A stretch of 45,009 nucleotides of DNA from JAAEQG01 sp023133475 (GCA_030631415.1 DAOVLE010000008.1:1-45009), one strand, 5' to 3'. Shown: positions 7,924 through 16,013, counted from the first letter of the stretch. Notes: a model not told the origin generated them from the sequence alone. Numbers and translations: made by a program.

Positions 7924-10146
7924 ATGAAATCCATCCATTTCGGTGTGTGGCCCATTTTGCTGGTCTTGGCACTATGTCTCACCACTTGCCCCCAAGCCGG
8001 TCACGCAACGGAGTTGGCTGGGGTCATGCCGCAGCAGACCGTGCTCTACTTGGAATGGTCCGGGGCTGACGCGGTCAAGCAGGCTTACGCCGCCACTGCC
8101 ATGGGCAAGTTGGCGGCGGAGCCGGAGGCCCGGCGATTTGGCGCCGAACTCCTCAAATCCGTCGACCGCCTGCTTGTCGCTCCCGAGGCTGGGCCGGAAT
8201 TGAAGCAGGCGGCGATGGTTTTACAGCTCACAAAACCGTTGCTGAAACACCTGTGGCACCAGCGCGTGGCGCTGAGCCTGATCGGGGCCGAGACCACCGA
8301 GCAGGGGCTCAATGTCGCGGCGGTTCTGGCGATTGCCCTTGGCGAGGACAAGCAAAACGCCGCCGCCGCCCTGCAAGGGCTGCTCAACATGGCGACCATG
8401 GAGGTCTCAAAAAAAACCGAGACCATCGGTAACTATACGTTCCAGCGGGTCGATCTTCCCGGTGCTCCTCCCATTCACTTCGGGGTGGTCGATGATTTGT
8501 TTCTGGTCACGGTGGGTGTTGGGGTTCTCAACGATGTTCTGGCGGTCAAGAGCGCTGCAGCCCCTGCATTGAGCGCCAACGAGCGTTTTGCCGCCGCGCG
8601 GCGCAAGCTTGGGCTTGCCCCGGGCAACACGGTGCTCACCGTGCATCTGGACCTGCCCCGCTTGCGCGAGCAGGTTAAGCCTTTCCTTGCCGGCTTCAGT
8701 GGTGACGAGGAGTTTCCATCACATGTGGAAACGCTTCTGGAGGAGTTGGGTCTTAATAACATAAAGTCGCTTACTTATTCCGGGCAACTGGCTGACGGCG
8801 GGTTCCGCAACTCGGTGTTCATCGCCGCCCCAGGCCCCTCCAAGGGAGTGCTCAAGCTCTTCGATGCCGCCCCTCTGGCCGACGAGGATTTCCACTCAAT
8901 ACCCGCCGATGCCTCACTGGCGGCGGTGAAGAACTTCGATTTGGCTACGGCGTTCGACGAAGCTCTACGCATTGCCACCTTGTTGGCACCGGAGGAGGTC
9001 GCCGGGATCACTCAGAAGTTCGAGCAATACACCGGTTTGAAGTTGCGCGAGGACGTGATCGGGCAGTTTGATGACGGGTGGGCCTTTTTCAACGCCCCCA
9101 GCCAAGGCGGTTTGTGGCTTGGCGGAATGAACGTCGTGATCGAAGCCAAAGAGCCTCAAGCCTTCCTGGGAATGCTGGACAACTTCGTCGCCCTGGTCCG
9201 CAAAGCAGCGGACGAGGACGGGCTGACGCTGAAGACCTATGATCACCGCGGTCACACGATACATTACGTGACCATCACCGCATTTCCGTCTCCGGTCGCC
9301 CCAGCCTGGGCAAGCCATGGCAAGCGGGTGGTCATCGCCCTGTTTCCACAGATGGTGGCTCAGACGCTCGATTTGCTGGCGGCGCCGGACGTGAAGGACC
9401 GCTGCATATTGGCCAACGCCGACTTTGCCCGCGGGCGCAAGCTGCTGCCGCCGTCAGCCACGTCGGTCACCTACATCGACACCAAACAGGGTGTCGCCGG
9501 GGCGTACAAGCTGGCCCTGCCGGCCTTGACGCTGGGATGTTCCGTTGCGGCTGCCAACGGTATCCCAATCGACATGACCACCATCCCGACCGAGCGGGTT
9601 GTGACTCGCCACCTTTTCGGCGACATCCGGTCGGTCAGCCACGATGCCGAGGGCGTGATGTTGATAGCCCATGGGCCTTTGCCTTTCCCGGTGCCGTCGG
9701 TGGGTGCAGGCGTCACCACCGCCCAGATGGGCGTGTTGGCTTCGATCTTGCTTCCAAGCATCTCGCGTGCGCGTGAGCTGTCCAAGCGGTTGGTCAGTGC
9801 CGAAAACCTTTCGGGCATTGGCCAAGCCTGCCACCTTTACGCCTTCGATCATCAGGAGCAGTTCCCCCCAAACCTCGAAACGCTGGCGGCAAACGGCCTC
9901 ATCAAGCGAAGCATGCTGATTTCGCACCGCGATCCGTCGCCCGGGTCATGTTCCTACGTGTATATTGCCGGGCAATCCTTCAAGTCGGACACGCGCAACG
10001 TTTTGGTCTATGAGCCCAACTACGACGGCGAAGGGGGCAACATCCTCTTCGTCGACGGGCACGCGGAGTTTGTCCGCCCGCCCGAGTATCAGCGGGTGAT
10101 CGACGAGACCTACAAACGCCTGGGCAAGGAACCGCCGCCGCGCTAA
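7924..10146 (+). CDS. Exported protein with DUF3352-like body and pilin/H-X9-DG-like C-terminus
   Basis: 740 residues, starting at an ATG 8 bases after AGGAG and two bases after the preceding stop. It has a signal peptide (about residues 1-28, ending near GHATE). The central ~550 residues contain repeated 'LYLEW...', 'LVTVGVGVLNDVL' and 'AAPGPSKGVLKLF' segments of the kind seen in planctomycete DUF3352-like exported proteins. This assignment rests on general resemblance. The last ~130 residues are different: ILLPSISRARELSKR, then LSGIGQACHLYAFDHQEQFP, then ILFVDGHAEFV. Together these match the soluble part of planctomycete prepilin-like proteins of the H-X9-DG/DUF1559 kind, but the N-terminal methylation leader is absent. 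Function unknown. Co-transcription with ribF and nrnA looks likely but need not mean shared function. Confidence 0.7.
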   Translation: MKSIHFGVWPILLVLALCLTTCPQAGHATELAGVMPQQTVLYLEWSGADAVKQAYAATAMGKLAAEPEARRFGAELLKSVDRLLVAPEAGPELKQAAMVLQLTKPLLKHLWHQRVALSLIGAETTEQGLNVAAVLAIALGEDKQNAAAALQGLLNMATMEVSKKTETIGNYTFQRVDLPGAPPIHFGVVDDLFLVTVGVGVLNDVLAVKSAAAPALSANERFAAARRKLGLAPGNTVLTVHLDLPRLREQVKPFLAGFSGDEEFPSHVETLLEELGLNNIKSLTYSGQLADGGFRNSVFIAAPGPSKGVLKLFDAAPLADEDFHSIPADASLAAVKNFDLATAFDEALRIATLLAPEEVAGITQKFEQYTGLKLREDVIGQFDDGWAFFNAPSQGGLWLGGMNVVIEAKEPQAFLGMLDNFVALVRKAADEDGLTLKTYDHRGHTIHYVTITAFPSPVAPAWASHGKRVVIALFPQMVAQTLDLLAAPDVKDRCILANADFARGRKLLPPSATSVTYIDTKQGVAGAYKLALPALTLGCSVAAANGIPIDMTTIPTERVVTRHLFGDIRSVSHDAEGVMLIAHGPLPFPVPSVGAGVTTAQMGVLASILLPSISRARELSKRLVSAENLSGIGQACHLYAFDHQEQFPPNLETLAANGLIKRSMLISHRDPSPGSCSYVYIAGQSFKSDTRNVLVYEPNYDGEGGNILFVDGHAEFVRPPEYQRVIDETYKRLGKEPPPR

Positions 10147-10182
10147 TGCAGTGAGTTTTGTGGCGGCGCCGAGGAGCGGACC

Positions 10183-10659
10183 CTACCTACCTGGCTTCAT
10201 GTACTTGGTCCAGAGGGTGAACAGTCCGACCAGAACAGCCAGCGGAAGAAGATCAATGACCGCCATGAAGATATTCTGGCCGAGCATGTCACCGGCGATG
10301 GAGCCTTGGATGACTCGGTCAGTTCTCTCTTTGTCCCGATAGTACATGAATTCCCCGTAGTTCCGGTCGAACAGCTTGCGTGCGCCAAAGACATGGAAAA
10401 CGTTCCACGCCTTGAGTTCGGGTCCGACAAGGTAGTAGAGCCTGTCGTCCTCCCGACGGTCGATCTTGTGTCGGCACGTCAGCGTGTAGCCAAACCCTAG
10501 ACTCTCGCTGCTGCCACCGTCTAAACAGTGGGCTGCGGGAATAGAGAGCCAAGTGTGCCCCGTTCGCTTGGCCAGTTCGTAATCCACGTTGCCGAGAAGC
10601 AAGGCCACTGCCAGCGCAACGAGATAGAACCTGGCGAAGCGTGTTGCTGTCGATTTCAC
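10183..10659 (-). CDS. Small membrane protein with two transmembrane helices
   Basis: 158 residues from a GTG at 10659, chosen because a strong AAGGAGG lies 8 bases upstream. The longer upstream frame has no such site. One helix is near the N-terminus (FYLVALAVALLLGN) and one near the C-terminus (FMAVIDLLPLAVLVGLFTLW). The ~80 residues between them carry Cys (HCLDGG, LTCRHK) and charged stretches and would lie outside the membrane. I do not recognise a family. It lies just outside the left boundary element of the KAP-NACHT block, on the same strand, about 640 bases downstream of the NACHT stop, so membership of that system is possible but unsupported. Confidence 0.6.
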   Translation of the reverse strand: MKSTATRFARFYLVALAVALLLGNVDYELAKRTGHTWLSIPAAHCLDGGSSESLGFGYTLTCRHKIDRREDDRLYYLVGPELKAWNVFHVFGARKLFDRNYGEFMYYRDKERTDRVIQGSIAGDMLGQNIFMAVIDLLPLAVLVGLFTLWTKYMKPGR

Positions 10660-10897
10660 CTCTGATTCCTCCTTCTGTTTATAAGGGGTATTCAGTTGAG
10701 TCCAGTAGAGACTATTGCTTGCGTACAGCAGCCCACGCCGTGTTTCGGGATCCGTTGCGCCCCCCAACCACTCGCCTGATTCCTCGGTGCGGTTGCCTGC
10801 CAGGCCACCTTGAACCAGAGCGTCAGCGGCCTGCACGCCTCTAGTATGACAACGCTAGTCCCGTTTTCGGCGAGACAGTGTCACATCTCGACGGATC

Positions 10898-11042
10898 GCG
10901 CTAGGCCCGGCATTTATGCCGGGTGAGAAGGCCGGACGAAGAATCCCCCCAGTTCCGCCCCGCCTCCGAAGGCGGCGGGGCGGAACTGGGGGGGGGCAAA
11001 GGCAACCGCTCCAATACCCGGCATAAATGCCGGGCCTAGCGC
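10898..11042. repeat. Three-hairpin palindromic element, copy B (left flank of NTPase pair)
   Basis: A 145-bp copy with the same GCGCTAGGCCCGGCAT ends as copy A. The left spacer is GAGAAGGCCGGACGAAGAAT and the right spacer GGCAAAGGCAACCGCTCCAA. The central stem is CCCCCCAGTTCCGCCCCGCC with its exact complement (20 bp). Because the spacers are not palindromic the orientation can be read: it is opposite to copy C at 15089-15232, whose reverse complement matches with only a handful of differences. Confidence 0.92.
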
Positions 11043-11295
11043 GACCCGCCCGCCACGAAACTCTCTCGCCGAAAACGGCACTGGAGGCAACTGAATACTC
11101 CTTTGTTTATTATATGCCTCTCATGCCTCACGCTCCAGTTGTCGCCGACGCCGTCTCGCTCCACCGTCCAATCTGTCTGGACGACGGCCGGGAGGGCCGA
11201 ATTCGGGGCGTGGAAGGCGGAATCCAGCCTCGCAGAGGCTGCGGGGATCAAGGGGACGGGGGAGGTGGGGATTGACGATGGCGGACCGCTGATCG
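11043..11295. other. Gap downstream of the NACHT gene
   Basis: About 250 bases between palindrome copy B and the NACHT-LRR stop codon. Apart from modest GC-rich inverted segments I see no gene, repeat family or clear terminator. Confidence 0.5.
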
Positions 11296-13587
11296 CTACT
11301 TCGGCTCGCCACGCTTGAGGGACTCGAAGAACCGCTTCTGCCCCGCGTTGGTCACCTTGGTGCCGTGTGTGTAGAGGTTCTTGAGCTTCGTACAGCCCGA
11401 GAGGTGGGCCAGCCCCGCGTCGGTGATCTGCCTACAGAAGCGTAGGTTGAGCGTTTGCAGGCCGGTCAGGTCCGAGAGGCGGGCCAGCCCCGCGTCGGTG
11501 ATCTGCGTGCCTGTCAGGTTGAGCGATTGCAGGCCGGTCAGGGACGAGAGGTAAGCCAGCCCCGCGTCGGTGATCTGCGTGGTGTCCAAGTTGAGCGTTT
11601 GCAGGCCGGTCAGGGCCGAGAGGTGGGCCAAGTCGATCTCGAAGGCGCGGCAGACCAAGGCCAGCTTGCTTGCACCATGCCGATTCCACGCCGCCTCCAG
11701 CGCATGCCAAACGTCATCCAGGTGTTCGTCCTTGGCGCTCAGGAGGGTGGGAACCACACTTCGGCCACTCCCCGAGCACGCATCCGAGGCTTGGAAGGCC
11801 AGCTCCCAATCCCAGCAGCGCTCCATGGCCCGGCGGCGCTGGTCGTGCGGCAGGCCGGCGTGGCGATCGACGGTCAACTCGGCCAGCAGGGCCGCAGCCG
11901 TCCGGTCGCGCGATTCTGCCGGATCACCCCAGCGGTCGAAGTCCGGACCGAAGAGTCCTTCAGCGAGGAGGCCAATCCACTCGGGCTCCTCGGCCAGCAT
12001 CTCGAAAAGTAGGACGAGTGTCTCGCGCCAGACAGTCTGGTTGGCGTAATCACGAAGATTCTCCGAGGCTGTACCGGGCGGGGTCTCTTGACCGCGGGCC
12101 CACCGCGGCGTCTTGACGTGCTTCGCAAGATAGCAGGCTGCGAAGTACTCCTGAAACGACAGGTGCATGAAGCCGAATCGGCCCTCGCCGCGCGGCAGCA
12201 GCAGGCCGCTACGCCGGGCGATGTAGTCGACGAACCGCCTGGCTGAGGCGTCCGCATCCTCCACGGCGGCGCCCATCGCCTTGGCAATCCAGCGGTGGAC
12301 CTGGTCTTCGTCAACCAGGATTTCGCGATGCTCGGATTCACTGGAGTTTTCATTTCCCTCCTTCTGCTTGCCGCGGCGCAACTGCATCTGGAAGCCGACG
12401 TAGGCCAGCCAGCCCTTCTTCTGGGCGAGCGAGTAGTTCAGGCCGTCGAGACCGCGGAAGCGGTCGATGGATTCGAGGTAGGCCTCGGCGATGCGGTCGT
12501 AGAGCATCGCCCGGCCGTGCGGCAGCCAGCGATAGACGCGGTAGATCAGGGCGATGAGCGTGAGCAGGTTCGGGATGCGGGCGAGGTCTTGCGTGCTTTC
12601 GTTGGCGGCGATGGCATCGACAAGCTCGCGGGCGCGCTGTTGCCGTTCATGCTCGGCCTGCTCGTGCTGGATGTACCAGTTGTGGGCGAACTGCTCGATC
12701 TGCCGGTCAGAAAAGGGGGCGACGTAGCGGCGGGAGGCCATCATTATTGCTGACGTACCGTGCGCGGTCAATCCTGCTTGCCAGGAGATTGTGGATTCCT
12801 CACGGGACATCCGCCGCTCCTCAAACGAAACGTCATCGTAGCCTACGATTCGCGACGTCAGCAGCCAGCGGCATCGGGAGCATTGCTCGAACCCCTTGAA
12901 GACAGCTGCCTGCAATGCCTCGCGGACGGCCGTGCTGCCGATCTCGTCGAGACCGTCGAGCATGATGATGGCCTGTCCGCGTTCGAACAGGTCGTCCAAT
13001 CGCTCGCGGCCTTTGCCGTCTTCGTTCAACGGCTTGGCGACGGGCAGGGCGAGGAAGGCGTCGAGCAGGCCGTCCCAGGTGATGTCGCGGCCGATGTCCA
13101 TGTCGCGGAGGATCATGGGGATCGGGACGAGGCGGCCGAGGCGCCTTGTCCAGGCGTTGTCGCCGGGCTGGGTGAGTTGCCAGGCGATCCAACTGACGAG
13201 GGTCGACTTGCCCGACCCGGGATCGCCGAGCAGGACCAGCCGCTGCGACGCAACGACGGCCTGAAGGACCGGCGTCGTTTCCGGCCAGTCCTTGGTCGGT
13301 CGCTCCGGCTGGATGTGCGAGTCGCTGATGGAGGGCTCGACATAGAGCCGGTCGATGGGGACGTCGGGATTGTCGCGGAGGTGCGGCAGGCCAAGGAAGC
13401 GGATGTAGCCGTGCCACCGGAGGATTTCGTCGTAGTAGGTCAGCAGAACTCGACAGTCGAACGGGTCGAGAAAACGCGCACGGTCCGGCGCGGCGGCTTC
13501 CACCGCCGAGAGGGCGTCCGCCGAACGCTCGGGTTTGTTCGCCCGTCGCGGCTTCTTACTCGTCTTCGCTCTGGGTCTCTTGCTCAC
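11296..13587 (-). CDS. NACHT NTPase with C-terminal leucine-rich repeats
   Basis: 763 residues, a bacterial NLR-like STAND protein. Order of parts: a Lys/Arg-rich start; a ~90-residue N-terminal region of unknown fold (YYDEILRWHGYIRFLGLPHL); a NACHT domain with Walker A GDPGSGKST (121-129), Walker B IIMLDGLDEI (207-216) and a TSR sensor (244-246); a long helical middle region containing the MHLSFQEYFAACYLAKH segment typical of NACHT winged-helix ends; then about four LRRs of 24 residues (LTGLQTLNLDTTQITDAGLA and relatives, about 650-745). The GTG start has AGGAA 6 bases upstream and overlaps the end of the KAP gene by 32 bases. Bacterial NACHT proteins are known anti-phage sensors. No recognised nuclease, TIR or pore effector is visible at the N-terminus, so the output of this one is unclear. 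Confidence 0.9.
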   Translation of the reverse strand: MSKRPRAKTSKKPRRANKPERSADALSAVEAAAPDRARFLDPFDCRVLLTYYDEILRWHGYIRFLGLPHLRDNPDVPIDRLYVEPSISDSHIQPERPTKDWPETTPVLQAVVASQRLVLLGDPGSGKSTLVSWIAWQLTQPGDNAWTRRLGRLVPIPMILRDMDIGRDITWDGLLDAFLALPVAKPLNEDGKGRERLDDLFERGQAIIMLDGLDEIGSTAVREALQAAVFKGFEQCSRCRWLLTSRIVGYDDVSFEERRMSREESTISWQAGLTAHGTSAIMMASRRYVAPFSDRQIEQFAHNWYIQHEQAEHERQQRARELVDAIAANESTQDLARIPNLLTLIALIYRVYRWLPHGRAMLYDRIAEAYLESIDRFRGLDGLNYSLAQKKGWLAYVGFQMQLRRGKQKEGNENSSESEHREILVDEDQVHRWIAKAMGAAVEDADASARRFVDYIARRSGLLLPRGEGRFGFMHLSFQEYFAACYLAKHVKTPRWARGQETPPGTASENLRDYANQTVWRETLVLLFEMLAEEPEWIGLLAEGLFGPDFDRWGDPAESRDRTAAALLAELTVDRHAGLPHDQRRRAMERCWDWELAFQASDACSGSGRSVVPTLLSAKDEHLDDVWHALEAAWNRHGASKLALVCRAFEIDLAHLSALTGLQTLNLDTTQITDAGLAYLSSLTGLQSLNLTGTQITDAGLARLSDLTGLQTLNLRFCRQITDAGLAHLSGCTKLKNLYTHGTKVTNAGQKRFFESLKRGEPK
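11430..11640. repeat. 72-bp direct repeats encoding the LRRs
   Basis: The LRR part of the NACHT gene consists of 72-bp units (24 codons) that are very similar at the DNA level as well as in protein. For example, CCCCGCGTCGGTGATCTGCG occurs three times here, near 11415-11575, with a 72-bp spacing between the last copies. Such near-identity favours unit gain or loss by recombination. Confidence 0.75.
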
Positions 13588-14971
13588 GCGCTGTTCCTGA
13601 GAGCAGGTACTTCTTCAACTCACTTACCTCTACTTCGCCAAGGGTCTCCACAAGCGATTGTAGGCGAAATACGTTGCCCCGCACGGGGTCAGGGAAAGTA
13701 GGGTCCCCCACGGGGGCCGGCGTCGGCCTCCTCTCGGTGGCGTCGGTTTCCCCGAAGCTCACCGGCAACCGGAGGGGCTTGAGCAAATCGTGCCCCGTGT
13801 CCCGCTGGCCGGTCGCCCACCACCGAATGCGATTGTAGAAATCCGGTTCGCTCTCGATCCTGCGGTAGAGTTCGAAGTGGTCGTGATAGAGGCAGGCCAT
13901 AAGAACGATGAGTCTGGGGTCGAGCGGGGGCGCTGTGCCGTAGCCAAGGATGTCGACAAACCTGATCAGAACATTGGCGAAGGACTTGATCTTCCGGGCG
14001 TTGGCCGCGAGGCAGCCATGATCACCGACCACGTTCAAGAACTGGTCTCTCCCGGGGTGATCTGCGGGCAGCCATTGGTGAAGCGCGTTCACTGGGTCGA
14101 TCAAGGAGAGATGCCAGATATTCGTGCAGAGCTTGTCGAGGTACTCGCGGGCGTATTCCTGGCGAACGTCCGGTGACTCGTCTTTCAGGGAGTCCTTGGC
14201 GATGGCTCGCTCAACGACGCGCTGGTCCATGCCCAGGACAAAAACGCAACTGGGGAGATTGAGGTATATCTTGATGCCTTCGAGGAGCCTGCGAGCGGGC
14301 TCGGGTTCGCAACGGTCGAGATCGTCGACAAGGACGACCAGCCGGGCGTCTCGCCTTTTCTTGGACCTCGGCGTCTTTCCAATCAGTGCATCGACGGCGT
14401 CGTTCAAATGCCGACGCACGGTATGTGAAGGTAGGGCGACGGCTAGGTTTTCGCGTTCCCACTGCTCGCCCGCCTGCTGGATCTTTGACGCCTTGAAACC
14501 AAAGTGCTTCGTCACGTCTTCCATCGACAGCAGCGCGCCGCGGATGGTAACATTCGCAGTCTTCTCTCCTCGCCTGATCCACTTCGAGGCGAGCGACAAC
14601 TGCGTGCGAATCTCGTGGAGCAGCGCGATAACAGGGTCTCTCTCATGCTGGTAGCGCCAGGCCTCGAACCAGACGACCGTCACCGTGTCCTGGTACTGAC
14701 CATCTTCGCCGGGTTTCTTCTTGGCCGCTTCGCGTTCTTCCTCCGTTTGCTGCGGGCAGTCGCCGGTCAGATACCAGTGAAGCTGATGGAGGAAGCTGGT
14801 CTTGCCGCTGCCCCATTCGCCGTGGACGCCGAAGACGCATGGGGGGCTGCACTTGGCGACATCGTCGCCGACGCGCTCGACCATGCTCCGACGTCCAAGC
14901 CGGTCGTGGAGTACCGGTTCATCATTCTGCAAGTGGGACATGAGCGGGGTGTGGTCGGTGTTTTCGGACAT
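13556..14971 (-). CDS. KAP-family P-loop NTPase
   Basis: 471 residues. Walker A is GVHGEWGSGKTSF (48-60), followed by the KAP-typical WFEAWRYQ strand (101-108) and Walker B LVVLVDDLDRCEP (211-223). Downstream is the IKIYLNLPSCVFVLGMDQRVVERAI segment that fits the sensor-1 region, and DNARKIKSFANVL-like text fits the lid (here LAANARKIKSFANVLIRF). Many KAP proteins have transmembrane helices inserted between Walker A and B. I see none here, so this one looks cytosolic. KAP members include PifA, the F-plasmid phage-exclusion protein. It is the first gene of a two-gene unit with the NACHT-LRR protein, and the overlapping ends imply coupled translation. No ribosome site precedes the ATG, and a promoter is positioned for a leaderless message. 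Confidence 0.9.
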   Translation of the reverse strand: MSENTDHTPLMSHLQNDEPVLHDRLGRRSMVERVGDDVAKCSPPCVFGVHGEWGSGKTSFLHQLHWYLTGDCPQQTEEEREAAKKKPGEDGQYQDTVTVVWFEAWRYQHERDPVIALLHEIRTQLSLASKWIRRGEKTANVTIRGALLSMEDVTKHFGFKASKIQQAGEQWERENLAVALPSHTVRRHLNDAVDALIGKTPRSKKRRDARLVVLVDDLDRCEPEPARRLLEGIKIYLNLPSCVFVLGMDQRVVERAIAKDSLKDESPDVRQEYAREYLDKLCTNIWHLSLIDPVNALHQWLPADHPGRDQFLNVVGDHGCLAANARKIKSFANVLIRFVDILGYGTAPPLDPRLIVLMACLYHDHFELYRRIESEPDFYNRIRWWATGQRDTGHDLLKPLRLPVSFGETDATERRPTPAPVGDPTFPDPVRGNVFRLQSLVETLGEVEVSELKKYLLSGTAREQETQSEDE

Positions 14972-14977
14972 GGGGAT

Positions 14978-15006
14978 ATTCTACCGTGCGACGTGTGGCG
15001 TGGTAA
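14978..15006 (-). promoter_or_regulatory. Possible sigma70-type promoter giving a leaderless KAP-NACHT transcript
   Basis: On the minus strand TTACCA (15001-15006) and TAGAAT (14978-14983) are separated by exactly 17 bases. Transcription would start at or next to the A of the KAP ATG (14971), and there is no Shine-Dalgarno sequence ahead of that ATG. Match to consensus is 4/6 and 5/6. It lies between the KAP gene and palindrome copy C. Confidence 0.4.
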
Positions 15007-15088
15007 ATGGGTGGGGCTCCTGAAATCGGGGAACTTCATACCTGTTTCTTGACATGCGGCCAAGCGTGGTTTTCGTGTCGGCAGGCTT

Positions 15089-15232
15089 GCGCTAGGCCCG
15101 GCATTTATGCCGGGTATTGGAGTGGTTGTTTTTGCCCCCCCGTTCCGCCCCCGCCGCCGAAGGCGGCGGGGGCGGAACGGGGGGGATTCTTCATTCGGCC
15201 TTCTCACCCGGCATAAATGCCGGGCCTAGCGC
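15089..15232. repeat. Three-hairpin palindromic element, copy C (right flank of NTPase pair)
   Basis: A 144-bp copy in inverted orientation to copy B: its right spacer (ATTCTTCATTCGGCCTTCTC) is the complement of B's left spacer with two changes, and its left spacer complements B's right spacer. The central stem is 23 bp with a GAA loop and differs from B's stem at several positions, each compensated on the other arm. Confidence 0.92.
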
Positions 15233-15262
15233 GGATGGCACAGACCAGCCCCACCAGCCGAC

Positions 15263-15470
15263 GGGTGGCATGGCCAAGCGTCTCCGACGATAGACTGCCA
15301 TAAGGTGACCCTGTTTCACAAACGGAGACATCGGCTGTGGCGTAAGAATGGAGCTTGGCCATGTGCACGCTGCGCGAAAGCGTGCGGCGCAGAACATGGT
15401 CAAGAACCACCTCGAAAGGTCATCGGGCAAATCGTAATGTTATCGAGGGTGGTCCTTGACCATGCCACCC
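15263..15470. repeat. Palindrome-ended element, family 2, complete copy
   Basis: Ends are GGGTGGCATGGCCAAG (15263-15278) and CTTGACCATGCCACCC (15455-15470), inverted with one mismatch. The right half (about 15357-15466) contains its own stem (CATGGTCAAG.ACCACC.TCGA paired with TCGAGGGTGGTCCTTGACCA). It recurs in inverted orientation at 17589-17698, on the other side of the thiolase pair. Confidence 0.8.
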
Positions 15471-15472
15471 GC

Positions 15473-15519
15473 CGGTTGGTGGGTTCCACCTCGCTCCGCG
15501 AGGTTCCACCCACCCTACG
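15473..15519. repeat. TTCCACCCACCCTAC composite, short form
   Basis: A GGTTGGTGGGTTCCACCTCG hairpin module ending TTCCACCCACCCTAC. It is the right-hand part of the composite seen at 5699-5845, without heptamers, just beyond the DUF35 gene's stop. Confidence 0.8.
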
Positions 15520-15539
15520 TCTGAATACTTACCCTACCG

Positions 15540-16013
15540 CTATGCAGGCACCCAGGCTAAGTCGAGAATCGTGTTCGTCGGCTTCTCCGTGTTGAACACG
15601 GCTTTGATCGGCATGCCAATCTCCGGCTTGCCCTCTTTGAGGTAGCTCATCAGCTTGGTGCAGACCCCTTCGAGTTCCACCGAGATTAACGGGCAAGGGA
15701 TCGACGCCCGGAAGTAGAACCCGGGGTACAACACCGTTGTATGGGTATAGATTTTGCCGACGGTGGGGGCTTCAACCCACTCCATTGGATGCCAGCAATC
15801 GGGGCATTCGCAACGCGGCGGAATCCACAAGCGTTTTTCCGAACAGTCGGGGTTGGTGCAGCGAGTGGCGAGAAGCTTCTGCTTACGCAGGCCCTTGAAA
15901 AACTTTCCCCAACCACCGTAGCTGTGACTGTGATGGTGTTTGCGGGGGTTTTTGACCACCAGCGGGTCTTCGCTGATAATCTCGGCAACACTGCCGTCAA
16001 GTTCGATAGTCAT
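15540..16013 (-). CDS. DUF35 Zn-ribbon/OB-fold protein, thiolase partner
   Basis: 157 residues. A basic, His-rich N-terminus (RKHHHSHSYGGWGKFFKGL) leads to a rubredoxin-like zinc ribbon with two Cys pairs (CTNPDC about residue 52 and CECPDC about 69), then an OB-fold domain (VGKIYTHTTV ... ISVELEGV ... GMPIKAVF). Proteins of this family act as non-catalytic partners of thiolase-superfamily enzymes, helping bind or channel the CoA acyl substrate. It lies 6 bases downstream of the thiolase-like gene's stop on the same strand and is almost certainly its subunit. Confidence 0.85.
   Translation of the reverse strand: MTIELDGSVAEIISEDPLVVKNPRKHHHSHSYGGWGKFFKGLRKQKLLATRCTNPDCSEKRLWIPPRCECPDCWHPMEWVEAPTVGKIYTHTTVLYPGFYFRASIPCPLISVELEGVCTKLMSYLKEGKPEIGMPIKAVFNTEKPTNTILDLAWVPA

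Noticed and set aside
12760..13701. Long plus-strand open frame antisense to the NACHT and KAP genes
   Set aside because: Composition is that of an antisense shadow of GC-rich coding DNA; no motifs or ribosome site, and the minus-strand frame carries clear Walker motifs.
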